This document shows positions 51,289 through 62,016 of a stretch of 64,000 nt of DNA, piece by piece (position 1 is the first letter of the stretch; each line of letters opens with the position of its first letter). The notes beneath the pieces were generated by a model. The model ran no database searches. It saw nothing but the letters and a program-made list of their open reading frames with translations, and was not told where the DNA came from. The stretch is from Actinomyces johnsonii (GTDB lineage: Bacteria; Actinomycetota; Actinomycetes; Actinomycetales; Actinomycetaceae), in contig NZ_VICB01000013.1 in NCBI RefSeq assembly GCF_006546835.1, positions 62,001 through 126,000 on the forward strand. Reading direction: 5' to 3'. The position numbers and the translations under genes were made by a program.

Positions 51289-54200
51289 GTGAGAGACCAG
51301 ACCGGGCAGCGGCCACCGGTGGGCGCGCCCTCACGGCACAGCTCCTCGCCCAGGACACTGCTCCTGCGGGCCGGCTTCCAGAACGCCACCCGTGCCGGGG
51401 CGCTCCTGGACGACCCCGCGTTGGTCGCCCTCCTTCCGACAGCCGACGCCGACCGCCCCGGCAGGGGGCGCATTCGCCCTTCAGCGGACTCCGTCCGGCG
51501 TCCGGGGGGCCGCCCCGGAGACATGGAGTTCGGACCGGGTCGCGAGGATCTCATCGAGGCCCTGGCGCTCACCGCGGACCCCGATCTGGCTCTTCTCAAC
51601 CTCGTCCGTCTCGCCGAGGCCTCGGCCGCCGCGGAGACCCGCCTCAGAGCCTGCGAGCTGGGTGCCGAGCCCGGGTGCACGCGGACGCCGGCCGCCCTCC
51701 TGCACGGGCTGCTCACCGCAGCCGACAAGGACACCGTCCCGAGCGCGGGGGGTGATGACTCTGCTGAACTGCACGAGTTCCGGCGTCGTCTCCTCGCCGT
51801 CCTCGGCGCCTCCCAGGCCCTGGGCGACGTCCTGGTGGCACACCCCGACCGGGTGACCGCGCTCGCCCCGACCAGGGCCTGGGCCGCTCCCGGCGAGCCG
51901 AGCGCGCGTGAGGCGCTGCGGCGCGCGGTCCAGGACTCCCTGGATGGGGCGACGGCACCCGAGGGCGGCAGCGGTAGCGCGGACCCGGCGGGCCGGGGGA
52001 CTGGCGTGGATTGCGCGACCGCGGCACTGCGACGCGCCTACCGGGACCGGCTCATGGCGATCGTCGCCGACGACCTGACCAGCCCGGACCCGATCGAACA
52101 GGTTCCCACCGTCTGCCGACGCATGGCGGAGCTCGCCGACGCTGCCTTGGACGCGGCCCTGCTCATCGCCCGCGCCGCCGTCGGCCCGCAAGCAGACGAC
52201 GTGGCCCTGGCCGTGATCGCCATGGGCAAGACCGGGGCGCGCGAGCTCAACTACATCTCCGACGTCGACGTCGTCTACGTCGTCGGCCCGGCCCAGGAGT
52301 CTCGCAAGACGGAAGAACCGCCCGGCGAGGAGCACCTCGTCGACGTCGGCACCCGCCTGGCCACCGAGCTCGCCCACGTCGTCTCCGCTACCGCGCCCGA
52401 GCCTCCCCTGTGGCCCCTGGACACGGCGCTGCGCCCAGAGGGCAAGGACGGCGCACTTGTGCGCACCCTCGACTCCCACCTGACCTACTACCGGCGATGG
52501 GCCGCCTCCTGGGAGTTCCAGGCCCTGCTTAAAGCGAGGGCCTGCGCTGGGGACAGGGAGCTCGGCACCCGTTACGAGCAGGGAGTGGCGCCCTTCGTGT
52601 GGGAGGCCAGCCGGCGGGAGAACTTCGTCGAGGACGCCCGCGCCATGCGTCGCCGGGTCGAGAAGGAGTCCGTGCCGCGCGGCGGTGCGGACCGACGCAT
52701 CAAGCTGGGACCCGGCGGCCTGCGGGACGTGGAGTTCACCGTCCAGCTCCTTCAACTCGTCCACGGCCGCTCCGATGAGAGCCTGCGCGTGCGCGGCACC
52801 CTGGAGGCACTCGACGCGCTCAGCGCGGGCGGCTACGTCAGCCGAGCCGACGCTGCGGCCCTGAGCAGCTGCTACAAGGCCCTACGGCTCCTGGAGCACC
52901 GCAGCCAGCTCTTCCGCCTGCGCCGCACCCACAACCTGCCGAGCAAGGAGGAGAACCTGCGCCGCATCGAGCGCGGCGTCAGCAACTGCCTGGGCCGGGG
53001 CGACAGCCTGTGGGAGGACTTCAAGGACCTGCGCCGACGCGTACGCTCCCTTCACCAGGAGATCTACTATCGCCCCCTGCTGAGCTTCGCAGCCGCCCTG
53101 AGCGCTGACGAGATGGCTCTGAGCCCCCGGGCGGCGCGCGAGCGGCTCGCCGCCGTCGGCTACACGGACCCCGACGGGGCGCTGCGACATATCCAGGCTC
53201 TCACCGAGGGCGTCAGCCGCAGGGCGGCCATCCAGCGTCAGCTCCTGCCGGTCATCATCGGCTGGATCGGCGAAGGCGCCGACCCCGACTTCGGCCTGCT
53301 GTCCTTCCGTCGCCTGTCGGAGGCCATCGGGGGATCGCACTGGTATCTGGCCATGCTGCGGGACTCGCCGGTGGCCGCGCGCAGACTGTGCCAGGTGCTC
53401 TCAGGCGCCCACTGGGCCACCGAGCGCCTCGCAGAGTTCCCCGAGTCCATTGCCTGGCTCGACGACGACGCCGAGCTCGAGCCCCGCCGCCCCGGCGCCC
53501 TGGCGGAGGAAGTCGCCGCCGTCCTGCGCCGACGCAGCCTCAGCGGGCCGGACGACACTGCGCTCGCTGAACAGGCGCTTGAGGCGGTCCAGGCGATTGT
53601 GAGGGTGCGAGCCCGCGAGGAGGTACGAGCCTCACTGGCCGATTGCCTCGACGGCATCGATCCCGAGCGCACCGCCTCCATCCTCACCGACGCCACCGAC
53701 GCGGTCCTCGGCGGGGCGCTGACGGTCGCCACCGGCCTGGTCATCGCCCAGCGGGACGGTGTCGAGGCCGTTGCCGGCGGTTTCGGGGCCGACGGATGCT
53801 GGGAGGCCGCTCTCGCCCGCCACGCCGTCGTCGCCATGGGACGCCTCGGAGGCCGTGAGATCGGATACGCCTCCGACGCCGACGTCCTGTTCGTTCACGA
53901 GGCCCGCGACGGGGCGGACGATGCGGCGGCCGCTCAGGAGGCGGAGGCCGTCGCCAAGCAGGTCGTGGGGCTTCTCGCCTCTGCGCGCCCCCACCCCCTC
54001 GAGGTGGACTCCGATCTGCGGCCCGAAGGCCGACAGGGCGTGATGAGTCGTTCACTGGCCGCCTACGGTGAGTACTACGGGCGCTGGGCGGCTCTGTGGG
54101 AGAGGCAGGCGCTACTGCGCGCCCGGGCCTGCGCCGGAGACCGCGAGCTAGGCGGGCGCTTCGAAGAGCTCATCAACCCGTTGCGCTGGGCCGAGGGAGG

Positions 54201-54912
54201 ACTGAGCACCCAGGATTTGCGGGAGATCCGAAGGATCAAGGCCCGAGTGGAGACCGAGCGCCTGCCGAGGGGCATCAACCCGGTACGTCATCTCAAGCTC
54301 GGACCCGGAGGGCTCAGCGACGTGGAATGGAGCGCCCAGGTGCTCCAGCTCGCCCATGCCGGGCAGATCACCGGGCTGCGGACTACGTCGACCATTGCGG
54401 CGCTGCAGGCCGCGGTTCAAGGCGGGCTGCTGAGCGCCGACGACGGGGGAGTGCTGGTCGCGGCCTGGATCCTGGCCAGCCGCCTGCGCTGCGCGATCGT
54501 GCTGGGAACCGGGCGCGCCTCCGGACCCCGCTCCCAGGTCCTCCCTGTGCAGATCCGTGAGATCCGTTTGGTGGGTCGCCTCATCGGCCTGGGCAGCGGC
54601 AGGGAGCGCGAGCTTGAGGACATCTACCGTCGCAGTGCCCGCCATACCCGGACCGTCGCCGAGCGCATCGTCTTCGCCGACGGCGGTGGCGTCCAGGAGT
54701 CGCCCTCCTCCGCGTCATCACCATCGACCAGCGCATCGGCGGCTCGCGATCAGGCCCCGAGCTCGGTGCCGGGCCGCTCAGCGGCCCCGGTCGGGAAGAC
54801 TCGCAAACGGCCCCGCCGAGACGCAGGCACGACAGGCACCATGCGATCTCGGGGAACCGGCCGTAATCGCGCAACCAGACGACGTCCGGAGGGTCCCTAT
54901 CCCTGGAGCTGA
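51289..54912 (+). CDS. glnE: bifunctional glutamine synthetase adenylyltransferase/adenylyl-removing enzyme
   Basis: 1207 aa from a GTG with GGAGG before it, 18 bp after glnA2. Two nucleotidyltransferase halves: GARELNYISDVDVVYVV (about residue 315, the de-adenylylating domain) and GGREIGYASDADVLFVH (about 853, the adenylylating domain), each with the G-x-E-x5-SD-x-D metal motif. Switches GlnA1 activity by adding or removing AMP in response to nitrogen signals. The last 100 residues are an Arg/Ser-rich extension beyond the usual end. Neighbourhood with glnA2, and the GlnA1 gene 5 kb away, give its substrate. Confidence 0.95.
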   Translation: MRDQTGQRPPVGAPSRHSSSPRTLLLRAGFQNATRAGALLDDPALVALLPTADADRPGRGRIRPSADSVRRPGGRPGDMEFGPGREDLIEALALTADPDLALLNLVRLAEASAAAETRLRACELGAEPGCTRTPAALLHGLLTAADKDTVPSAGGDDSAELHEFRRRLLAVLGASQALGDVLVAHPDRVTALAPTRAWAAPGEPSAREALRRAVQDSLDGATAPEGGSGSADPAGRGTGVDCATAALRRAYRDRLMAIVADDLTSPDPIEQVPTVCRRMAELADAALDAALLIARAAVGPQADDVALAVIAMGKTGARELNYISDVDVVYVVGPAQESRKTEEPPGEEHLVDVGTRLATELAHVVSATAPEPPLWPLDTALRPEGKDGALVRTLDSHLTYYRRWAASWEFQALLKARACAGDRELGTRYEQGVAPFVWEASRRENFVEDARAMRRRVEKESVPRGGADRRIKLGPGGLRDVEFTVQLLQLVHGRSDESLRVRGTLEALDALSAGGYVSRADAAALSSCYKALRLLEHRSQLFRLRRTHNLPSKEENLRRIERGVSNCLGRGDSLWEDFKDLRRRVRSLHQEIYYRPLLSFAAALSADEMALSPRAARERLAAVGYTDPDGALRHIQALTEGVSRRAAIQRQLLPVIIGWIGEGADPDFGLLSFRRLSEAIGGSHWYLAMLRDSPVAARRLCQVLSGAHWATERLAEFPESIAWLDDDAELEPRRPGALAEEVAAVLRRRSLSGPDDTALAEQALEAVQAIVRVRAREEVRASLADCLDGIDPERTASILTDATDAVLGGALTVATGLVIAQRDGVEAVAGGFGADGCWEAALARHAVVAMGRLGGREIGYASDADVLFVHEARDGADDAAAAQEAEAVAKQVVGLLASARPHPLEVDSDLRPEGRQGVMSRSLAAYGEYYGRWAALWERQALLRARACAGDRELGGRFEELINPLRWAEGGLSTQDLREIRRIKARVETERLPRGINPVRHLKLGPGGLSDVEWSAQVLQLAHAGQITGLRTTSTIAALQAAVQGGLLSADDGGVLVAAWILASRLRCAIVLGTGRASGPRSQVLPVQIREIRLVGRLIGLGSGRERELEDIYRRSARHTRTVAERIVFADGGGVQESPSSASSPSTSASAARDQAPSSVPGRSAAPVGKTRKRPRRDAGTTGTMRSRGTGRNRATRRRPEGPYPWS

Positions 54913-55008
54913 TCGAGACGGAGGAAGACCGGACCGTCTGATGCCTGGCGATGAGGATCGCACCGTCGCCGCAGGCTCGGGCGCCGTCGACCTGGCAGAC
55001 TTGGCGCC

Positions 55009-55680
55009 GTGAGGCTCATTCTCGTACGCCACGGTCGCACCGTCGCCAATGTCATGCAGGCACTCGACACCGACTTCCCCGGAAATCCTCTGGACGATGT
55101 CGGCCGACGAGAGGCGGACGGTCTTCCCGCCCGGCTGGAGGAGGCCGGTTTGATCGAGGCGCTGGGGTCCTTGTGGGTCTCCCCGATCCTGCGTGCCCGC
55201 CAAACCATCGCCCCCATCGAGGCGGCCACCGGCCTGAGTGCCACCATCGACTCGGGACTGCGTGAAGTTCTGGCCGCGGAGCTGGAGATGAACACCGACG
55301 CCCGCTCGGTGGCCTGCTACGTGGACACCACCCGAGCCTGGATGGCCGGGCGCCCCGCGTGCCGTATCCCCGGCTCCCCGGAGGACGGCACCGACACGCT
55401 CCAGCGCTTCGACGACGCCGTCGGCCGGATCGCCGAGCAGACCGCCCGGGCGGGAGCCTCGGCGGCCCTGCTCGTCTCCCACGGCACCGTACTGCGTCTT
55501 TGGACCTCGCTCAAGGCGGCGCCGGGAAGCGGCGTGGATCCGCTGTGGATCGCCGACCGCCCCATGCACAATACGGGGATCACGGTTGTCGACGGAGACC
55601 CGGAGGCGGGATGGAGTCTGACGTCCTGGGATGACGGCGCCTGGGGCGAGCCCTCCAGTGCTGCCGCCATGTCATTGTGA
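55009..55680 (+). CDS. histidine phosphatase family protein
   Basis: 223 aa from a GTG. Starts LILVRHGRTVANV, the RHG catalytic motif (His9), and has the second His in LLVSHGTVLRL (about 162). Phosphoglycerate-mutase-like phosphatases act on varied small phosphates; specificity unknown. No close ribosome site, possibly coupled or leaderless. Its 3' end overlaps the convergent TPR gene by nine bases. Confidence 0.85.
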   Translation: MRLILVRHGRTVANVMQALDTDFPGNPLDDVGRREADGLPARLEEAGLIEALGSLWVSPILRARQTIAPIEAATGLSATIDSGLREVLAAELEMNTDARSVACYVDTTRAWMAGRPACRIPGSPEDGTDTLQRFDDAVGRIAEQTARAGASAALLVSHGTVLRLWTSLKAAPGSGVDPLWIADRPMHNTGITVVDGDPEAGWSLTSWDDGAWGEPSSAAAMSL

Positions 55681-57351
55681 CAACAGATCTTCAAATCGCT
55701 CGGCCTCAGCGGGCGACAGAAGGGACATCACCGAGCTGATGGCGGCCTCAACCTCGTTCGTGTAGCCATCGGTTCGGAGCCGTTGAAGCATGGGGAGGGA
55801 GGTATCGATCGCCCTGCGCATCTGTTCGCCACTACCTGTTCTTCCGAGCAGCCATGCATGGCTTCGGGCCAGGAGGGGAATGCATCCGATCTCCGCGGAT
55901 CGATCTGCCACAGAGCTCATGACCTGGCCCGCCTTCGTCGCCGTCGATACCAGCGCAGCATGGTCCAGCGCTTTGTCCAGGAGCGCCGAGATTGCCTGGG
56001 GAGTCTCTCCGCGCAGCTGAGCGAGAACTGCTAGATGATGGTAGGCGAGGGCTGTCCCGATGTGGTCCGTCAGTCCTTCATAGATAGCCAGGGCCTGTTC
56101 ATAACGGGATCGTGCCAGCTGATCATCCCCTGCGTCCTTGGCGACAATACCGAGCTGAAGGCTGCTCGTGGCCATGCCGGTCTGGTCTCCAAGCTCCTCG
56201 AAGATGGACAGGGCCTGCTCGTAACGGGCTTGTGCCTCCTCGTAGTTGCCCTGATCCTGAGCGAGCATGGCCAGCTCATGGACGGCGCTGGCAGTGTTCG
56301 TCGGGTCTCCAGTGCTCTGACTGATGGCGAGTGCTCGCTCATAGTGGCATCGTGCCGTGGTGTAGTCCCCAGAATCGTAGGCGAGAGTGCCCAGCTGGTG
56401 GTAGGTCGAGGCGAGATCGCTGCGGTCTCCGATTTTCTCCTTGATTGCGAGAGATTCTTCGTACAGCGATCGAGCGGACTCGTAGTCTCCTTGAAGGAAG
56501 GCGAGATTCCCTAGATTCTGATTCAGTGCGGCCGTGTGCGCCTGATTTCCGAGCTTCTTGCTGATGTCCAGGGATGCCCCATAGAGCTTGCGTGCTCTGG
56601 TGTAGTCCCCCTGCTCTTGTGCGATGGAGCCAAGTTGCCCAAGCGCTGCCGCGATACCTGAGGCGTCATCGAGTCGATTGCTGATGACCAGGGACTGGTC
56701 GTACAGCCTTTGCGCAGTGCGATAGTCCCCCTGAGCATGGTAGATGATGCCGAGCTGATGGTAGGTGGTGCCAACTCTTTTCTGGTCATCGATCGTCTTG
56801 CTGGCCGAAAGGGAGTCGACGTAGAATTTCTTGGCGGTGCTGTAATCTCCATGCTCCTGGAAAAGAAGTCCCAGCTGGTAGCAGTTGGTGGCTATCATTG
56901 CTTGGTCGTCGAGTTCCCTAGCAATGGCCAACGAGTACTCGAATGAGGTCTTGGTATCTTCTTTGTCTTGTTTCTGATTGACACAACCGAGCGCCTGATA
57001 GGCGTTCATCATGCTTACCTTGTCACCTGCGTCCCGAGCGAGAGACAACGCCTGATGGTAGTGTTGGACAGCGGTTTCGTCGTCGCCCATGAAATGGAGC
57101 ACGGTTCCCATGTAACGATGCCAGTGCGAACGTTGTGCAGTTGAAATCCATGGGGCCGACAACTGGTCGCGAATGATAGTGGAAGCCTCGGCGAACTGGT
57201 TGGCTGAGAACAGGATCGTGATTGCTTCTTGCAGGTTCTCATCGGCTTGACTGAAATGGCCTGCATCCTTCAGGCGGCATGCGTCCTCTTGTAGTTGCTG
57301 CGCTCTAGTGCTGTCAAGAAAATGGTTCTGCTGGGCGGGCAACGTTATCAC
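55672..57351 (-). CDS. tetratricopeptide-repeat protein
   Basis: 559 aa built of about ten 40-residue TPR units of the Rapsyn/SARP type (for example ATSSLQLGIVAKDAGDDQLA, then RSRYEQALAIYEGLTDHIGT). The repeats are also visible as a 120-bp periodicity in the DNA. No N-terminal enzymatic or DNA-binding domain: helices start almost at once. Such proteins usually sit in signalling or regulatory complexes; the partner is unknown. Convergent with the phosphatase gene and overlapping it by nine bases. GC is a little lower than its neighbours', so it may have been acquired. Confidence 0.8.
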   Translation of the reverse strand: MITLPAQQNHFLDSTRAQQLQEDACRLKDAGHFSQADENLQEAITILFSANQFAEASTIIRDQLSAPWISTAQRSHWHRYMGTVLHFMGDDETAVQHYHQALSLARDAGDKVSMMNAYQALGCVNQKQDKEDTKTSFEYSLAIARELDDQAMIATNCYQLGLLFQEHGDYSTAKKFYVDSLSASKTIDDQKRVGTTYHQLGIIYHAQGDYRTAQRLYDQSLVISNRLDDASGIAAALGQLGSIAQEQGDYTRARKLYGASLDISKKLGNQAHTAALNQNLGNLAFLQGDYESARSLYEESLAIKEKIGDRSDLASTYHQLGTLAYDSGDYTTARCHYERALAISQSTGDPTNTASAVHELAMLAQDQGNYEEAQARYEQALSIFEELGDQTGMATSSLQLGIVAKDAGDDQLARSRYEQALAIYEGLTDHIGTALAYHHLAVLAQLRGETPQAISALLDKALDHAALVSTATKAGQVMSSVADRSAEIGCIPLLARSHAWLLGRTGSGEQMRRAIDTSLPMLQRLRTDGYTNEVEAAISSVMSLLSPAEAERFEDLLSQ

Positions 57352-57490
57352 TCCTTGTGGCAGGTCGTGATCTGCGCATGAGGTGATGAGGATAGAATAA
57401 AATGATCAATTGGATCAACTTCGCTCTCCGATTCGTTGAGGACAGAGACGTCTCGGTGCACTGCTTGATGGCTACGGCGCCGGAATACGC

Positions 57491-57526
57491 GTGAGCCTCG
57501 GCTGTCTGTGGGATAGCCGAGGCTCA
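57491..57526 (-). terminator. hairpin terminator of the amino acid ABC operon
   Basis: 13-bp stem GTGAGCCTCGGCT/AGCCGAGGCTCAC with a 10-base loop, 28 bp after the stop of the ATP-binding gene on the minus strand. No T run. Confidence 0.8.
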
Positions 57527-57553
57527 CGTGGCGATTCATGTCGTTGTCCGTCC

Positions 57554-58354
57554 TTACAGGACCGAGGAGAGAAAGGCGCGGGTGCGTTCGACCCGGGGGT
57601 TGTCCAGGACATCCACGGGGTCGCCCGACTCGCAGATGACTCCGCCGTCCATGAAGATCAGCTGATCGCCGACCTCCCGGGCGAAGCCCATCTCGTGGGT
57701 GACTACCACCATCGTCATCCCGGAGGTTGCCAGGTCCTTCATGACCTGAAGTACCTCACCGACCAACTCGGGATCCAGGGCGGAGGTCGGCTCATCGAAG
57801 AGCATGAGCTCGGGATCCATCGCCAGCGCCCGGGCGATCGCCACCCGCTGCTGCTGACCTCCCGAGAGCTGAGAGGGGTAGTGCTCTAAGCGATCGCCGA
57901 GCCCCACCCGTTCCAGCAGCTCGATGCCGCGCTTTCGCGCCCTGTCCTTGGGCATCTTCTTCACCTGAACCGGCGCCTCCATGACGTTCTCTAGAGCCGT
58001 CATGTGGGGGAAGAGATTGAAACGCTGGAAGACCATGCCGATCTTGGCGCGCTGCGCGGCGCGGGCCTTGTCCGACAGGGCGTGCAGTTCGGTGCGCCCG
58101 CCGCGCTCGACCTCGCGCATCCCGATGAGCTCGCCGTCGACCCTGATCCGACCGGCGTCGATGGACTCCAGCTCGTTGATGCAGCGCAGGAGCGTCGACT
58201 TTCCCGAGCCAGAGGGGCCGATGAGAACCGTGACCGATCCCGGAGGCACGATGAGGTCGATACCGCGCAGCACGTGCAGCTCGCCGAAGAACTTGTGCAG
58301 GTCGCTGATCTCGACCTTCGGCGTCTCAGCTGCGGCGGAAGTGGATGTGCTCAT
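57554..58354 (-). CDS. polar amino acid ABC transporter, ATP-binding protein (GlnQ-like)
   Basis: 266 aa. Walker [13 protein letters not shown]-loop [11 protein letters not shown], signature LSGGQQQR, Walker [13 protein letters not shown] and switch His VVTHEMGF are complete. It belongs to the GlnQ/HisP group that powers uptake of polar amino acids. Third gene of the operon binding protein - permease - ATPase; its start overlaps the permease stop by four bases. Closeness to two glutamine synthetase genes suggests a glutamine or glutamate substrate, by context only. Confidence 0.95.
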   Translation of the reverse strand: MSTSTSAAAETPKVEISDLHKFFGELHVLRGIDLIVPPGSVTVLIGPSGSGKSTLLRCINELESIDAGRIRVDGELIGMREVERGGRTELHALSDKARAAQRAKIGMVFQRFNLFPHMTALENVMEAPVQVKKMPKDRARKRGIELLERVGLGDRLEHYPSQLSGGQQQRVAIARALAMDPELMLFDEPTSALDPELVGEVLQVMKDLATSGMTMVVVTHEMGFAREVGDQLIFMDGGVICESGDPVDVLDNPRVERTRAFLSSVL

Positions 58355-59316
58355 GGGGTGACCTCCAGGAAGGGATCGTCCTTGGTGGTGTGGGCGTTGA
58401 GGATCGCCTGCTGACGGGCTGACAGCCCACGGCCGGAGGAGGCGGAGGCCTTGTTCGAGTCGAAGCCCCTGCCGTAGTAGCGCTCGATGTAGTGCTGTCC
58501 CACCATGAGGATCGAGGTGATGATGATGTACCAGATGGCCGCGACGATGAGCAGCGGAATGATCTGATAGGTCAGCGAGGCGTAGGAGTTGGTGACGAAG
58601 GTCAGGTCCAGGGTGAAGGGAACGGCCAGTACCAGGGAGGTTGTCTTGAGCATGGAGATGGTCTCGTTGCCGGTGGGCGGCACGATGACCCGCATCGCCT
58701 GAGGCAGGACGATCCGCCTGAGGATCTGGCCCTTGCTCATGCCCAGCGCCCCGGCGGCCTCACTCTGCCCCTTGTCCACCGAGTTCAGGCCCGAGCGGAC
58801 AATCTCGGAGAGGTAGGCCCCCTCGTTGATGCCCAGTCCCAGCATTGCTGCGACGAAGGGAGTGAAAACCGTCGTCGTCTTGAACGTCAGCAGTTCGGGG
58901 CCGAAGGGGATTCCCAGACTCAGCTTCTGGTAGAGCGCGGACAGCGCCCCCCAGAACACCAGCTGGGTGTAGATCGGCGTCCCGCGGAAGAACCACAGGT
59001 AGGCCAGTGCCACCCAACGCAGCACCGGGTTGGAGGACTGGCGCTGGATCGCCGTCGTCACCGCCAGGACGATGCCAATGGCCATGGCCATGAAAGTCAG
59101 CAGCAGCGTCCAACCGACGGCCTTGACCACATGGACCTCGCGCAGGAAGAACCAGACCGTGGACCAGTGGAACTTCTCGTTGGTGACCAGCCCGTGGATG
59201 AGCATGGCGCCCAGGACTGTGACGATCGCGGCACTGATCCAGGTTCCCGGGCGGGGGACCGGCTTGGGGTTGTTGAGAACGACCTTGTCGTCGTCAGAGG
59301 CGGGTGAGGCAGTCAC
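58351..59316 (-). CDS. polar amino acid ABC transporter, permease
   Basis: 321 aa, five to six membrane segments. The permease-ATPase contact motif is [20 protein letters not shown], and [20 protein letters not shown] precedes it, as in HisM/GlnP-type permeases. N-terminal 30 residues and the C-terminal tail are hydrophilic. Only one permease gene is present, so the channel should be a homodimer. Start overlaps nothing; 3 bp separate it from the binding-protein stop. Confidence 0.95.
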   Translation of the reverse strand: MTASPASDDDKVVLNNPKPVPRPGTWISAAIVTVLGAMLIHGLVTNEKFHWSTVWFFLREVHVVKAVGWTLLLTFMAMAIGIVLAVTTAIQRQSSNPVLRWVALAYLWFFRGTPIYTQLVFWGALSALYQKLSLGIPFGPELLTFKTTTVFTPFVAAMLGLGINEGAYLSEIVRSGLNSVDKGQSEAAGALGMSKGQILRRIVLPQAMRVIVPPTGNETISMLKTTSLVLAVPFTLDLTFVTNSYASLTYQIIPLLIVAAIWYIIITSILMVGQHYIERYYGRGFDSNKASASSGRGLSARQQAILNAHTTKDDPFLEVTP

Positions 59317-59319
59317 GGC

Positions 59320-60240
59320 TCACTCCTTCACTGCGGGATTGAGTTCTGCGGTGGTCAGGGCAGCGTCCTTCACGCCCCAGTTGTCCAGAATCTTCTGCCA
59401 GATGCCCTGGTCCATGAGGTACTGGACGGCGGCCTGGATCGCGGCGGTGAACTGCGGGTCTGCCTTAGAGGTCACCACGCCCTGGGGTGCAGCGTCCTCT
59501 ACCTCGCCCAGGGTGACGATCTGACCGTCGGTCAGCTCGACGGCGTACCCGGCCACCGTGGAGTCGGAGTAGGTGGCGTCGATGGTGCCGCCGACCAAGC
59601 CTGTGGTGGCCTCGGACTGCTTGGAGTAGGAGCGCACTGACAGGACGTCCTTGCCGGCTTCGGCGCAGTTGTCGGCGGCCTTGCGCATGGCGGTCTCCTG
59701 GTCGGTTCCGACCTGGACCCCGATGGTGCGTCCGCACAGCTTGAGGTGGTCCGAGGTATCGACGCCCTTGGGGTTACCGGCCTGGACGTTGAAGCGTGAG
59801 CCCACATTGACGTAGGCGGTCATGTCCACCTCGGCGGTTCGCTCTGGCGTCACGGTGAAGGAGGAGATGCCTGCGTCGTACTTCGATCCGATCGAGGCGA
59901 TGATCGAGTCGAACTCGGCGGTGTGGACCTTTCCCTTGACGCCCAGGACGGCGGCGATCGCGTTGGTGAGGTCGACGTCGTAGCCCACGGCCTTGCCCGA
60001 GGGATCGAGAAACTCAGCCGGTGCGTAGTCCGTGGAAGCCGCCACGTCCAGGACTCCGTCCTCGAGCGCCCCTTGAGGGAGCTTGGCGATGATATCGGGC
60101 TGAGCCTGGATCGAGGAGGTGTCGTAGGAGTGGATCTGCGAGCTCCGGTTCGCGTTCCAATCAGCGGCGTTGGTGCATCCGCTCAAGATCAGACAAGCGG
60201 CGGTTGCCAGCCCGAGAGCGGTGTGTTGGCGGAACCTCAT
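59320..60240 (-). CDS. polar amino acid ABC transporter, substrate-binding lipoprotein
   Basis: 306 aa. Lipoprotein signal with lipobox LSGC. Then a family 3 solute-binding fold: DVAASTDYAPAEFLDPSGKA, GYDVDLTNAIAAVLGVK, and LCGRTIGVQVGTDQETAM. Lies outside the membrane and delivers the amino acid to the permease. First gene of the operon; the region upstream to 60300 has the promoter. Confidence 0.95.
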   Translation of the reverse strand: MRFRQHTALGLATAACLILSGCTNAADWNANRSSQIHSYDTSSIQAQPDIIAKLPQGALEDGVLDVAASTDYAPAEFLDPSGKAVGYDVDLTNAIAAVLGVKGKVHTAEFDSIIASIGSKYDAGISSFTVTPERTAEVDMTAYVNVGSRFNVQAGNPKGVDTSDHLKLCGRTIGVQVGTDQETAMRKAADNCAEAGKDVLSVRSYSKQSEATTGLVGGTIDATYSDSTVAGYAVELTDGQIVTLGEVEDAAPQGVVTSKADPQFTAAIQAAVQYLMDQGIWQKILDNWGVKDAALTTAELNPAVKE

Positions 60241-60332
60241 CGTGGGTTGTCCTCTTCGGAGTGGATCAAGACGGAGAAAGAATATCCGTAACGCAGTATA
60301 GATATGCAGCTACTGAAGGTGGCGTATAGCAC

Positions 60333-60378
60333 GACGTCGGCCCCGAGCCTCGTGCGAAGGAGGCTCGGGACCGACGTC
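60333..60378 (-). terminator. hairpin terminator of glnA
   Basis: 19-base arms GACGTCGGCCCCGAGCCTC and GAGGCTCGGGACCGACGTC pair with one mismatch around an 8-base loop, 18 bp beyond the glnA stop on the minus strand. Confidence 0.8.
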
Positions 60379-60395
60379 TGAGCTGCATCAACGAC

Positions 60396-61820
60396 TCACA
60401 GGTCGTAGTAGAGCTGGAACTCGTAGGGGTGGGGGCGCAGCCGCAGCGGTTCGATCTCGTTGGAGCGCTTGTACTCGATCCAGGTCTCAATGAGGTCAGA
60501 AGTGAAGACGTCGCCCTCGGTGAGGAAGTCGTGGTCCTCCTCCAGGGCCTCCAGGGCCTGGTCCAGACTGTCGGGGAGCTTGTCGATGTCGAAGTACTCC
60601 TCGGGTGCGAGCTCGTAGAGGTCCTTGTCGATGGGCTCACGCGGCTCGATACGGTGGCGGATGCCGTCGATGCCCGCCATGAGCACGGCGGCGAAGCACA
60701 GGTAGGGGTTGGACGAGGGGTCCGGTACCCGGTACTCCACGCGCTTGGCCTTGGGGGAGGAGCCAGTGACCGGGATGCGGATGCAGGCCGAGCGGTTACG
60801 GGCCGAGTAGACCAGGTTGACCGGTGCCTCGAAGCCGGGAACCAATCGGTGGAAGGAGTTCACCGACGGGTTGGTAAAGGCCAGTAGCGCCGGGGCGTGA
60901 GCGAGGATGCCGCCGATGTACCAGCGAGCCAGGTCGGAGAGCTGGCCGTAGCCGCGCTCGTCGAAGAACAGCGGCTTGCCGTCCTTCCACAGCGAGTGGT
61001 GGGTGTGCATGCCCGATCCGTTGTCGCCGAAGATCGGCTTGGGCATGAAGGTGGCTGTCTTGTTGTTGCGCCAGGCCTCGTTCTTGATGATGTACTTGAA
61101 CTTCATCATGTCGTCGCCGGCGGCCAGCAACGAGTTGAAGCGGTAGTTGATCTCCTGCTGCCCGGCCGTGCCGACCTCGTGGTGGGCCCGCTCGATCTCC
61201 AGGCCGGAAGCCAGGCAGGTGCGCACCATGCGGTCGCGGATGTCAGCCATCTGATCGTTCGGGGATACGGGGAAGTAGCCGCCCTTGAAAGCGGTCTTGT
61301 AGCCCTTGTTGCCGCCCTCCTCCTCGCGGCCAGTGTTCCAGGCGGCTTCGGCGGAGTCGATGGCGTAGAAGGACCTGGCCGGTGAGGATTCGTGGCGCAC
61401 CGAGTCGAAGAGGTAGAACTCGGCCTCCGCCCCGATGTAGCAGGTGTCGGCGATTCCAGTGGAGCGCAGGTAGTCCTCGGCCTTGGCCGCGATCGAGCGG
61501 GGGTCGCGCGAGTAGACCTCATCGGTGAAGGGATCCACGATCGAGAAGTTGACGACCAGCGTCTTCTCCTCGCGGAACGGGTCTAGGAAAGCCGTGGTTA
61601 CGTCCGGGACCAGCTTCATGTCCGATTCGTGGATCGCGGTGAAGCCACGGATCGAGGAGCCGTCGAACATGAGGCCGTCGGTGAGGGCCTCGTCCTTGAA
61701 GGCGGTCACGGGAATGGTGAAGTGCTGCATGACGCCGGGTAGGTCGCAGAATCGCACATCGACCAGCGCGACATTCTCCTTCTCGATGAACGTCAGTGCC
61801 TCGGATGCGTCCTCGAACAT
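60396..61820 (-). CDS. glnA: glutamine synthetase type I, GlnA1
   Basis: 474 aa, the standard GS-I length. Motifs: [63 protein letters not shown], and [10 protein letters not shown] with the Tyr that GlnE adenylylates. Makes glutamine from glutamate and ammonia. Single gene with its own terminator. The GC-rich region upstream of its start (61821-62016) probably contains the promoter; no clear elements picked. Confidence 0.97.
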   Translation of the reverse strand: MFEDASEALTFIEKENVALVDVRFCDLPGVMQHFTIPVTAFKDEALTDGLMFDGSSIRGFTAIHESDMKLVPDVTTAFLDPFREEKTLVVNFSIVDPFTDEVYSRDPRSIAAKAEDYLRSTGIADTCYIGAEAEFYLFDSVRHESSPARSFYAIDSAEAAWNTGREEEGGNKGYKTAFKGGYFPVSPNDQMADIRDRMVRTCLASGLEIERAHHEVGTAGQQEINYRFNSLLAAGDDMMKFKYIIKNEAWRNNKTATFMPKPIFGDNGSGMHTHHSLWKDGKPLFFDERGYGQLSDLARWYIGGILAHAPALLAFTNPSVNSFHRLVPGFEAPVNLVYSARNRSACIRIPVTGSSPKAKRVEYRVPDPSSNPYLCFAAVLMAGIDGIRHRIEPREPIDKDLYELAPEEYFDIDKLPDSLDQALEALEEDHDFLTEGDVFTSDLIETWIEYKRSNEIEPLRLRPHPYEFQLYYDL

Positions 61821-62016
61821 ATCTCCTCCAAGTGGGAACTGCGCACATACTCAGCGCGTATGCACTGCGGCTGACATCGGCAACTATATTGACCCGCCCG
61901 TGACGGAGGAATGGCGTCGGTGTTGCCTGGGTGTTTCGGTCGTTTCTTGCGCGGACCTCAGGGCGGCTGCTCGCCCTGCAGCGGTTCGAGGGGGGCGCGA
62001 CGCGGGCGCGGAGTAT

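Noticed and set aside
51481-52764. 427-aa minus-strand open frame inside glnE
   Set aside because: Antisense shadow of the first GlnE half, which has its conserved nucleotidyltransferase motif.
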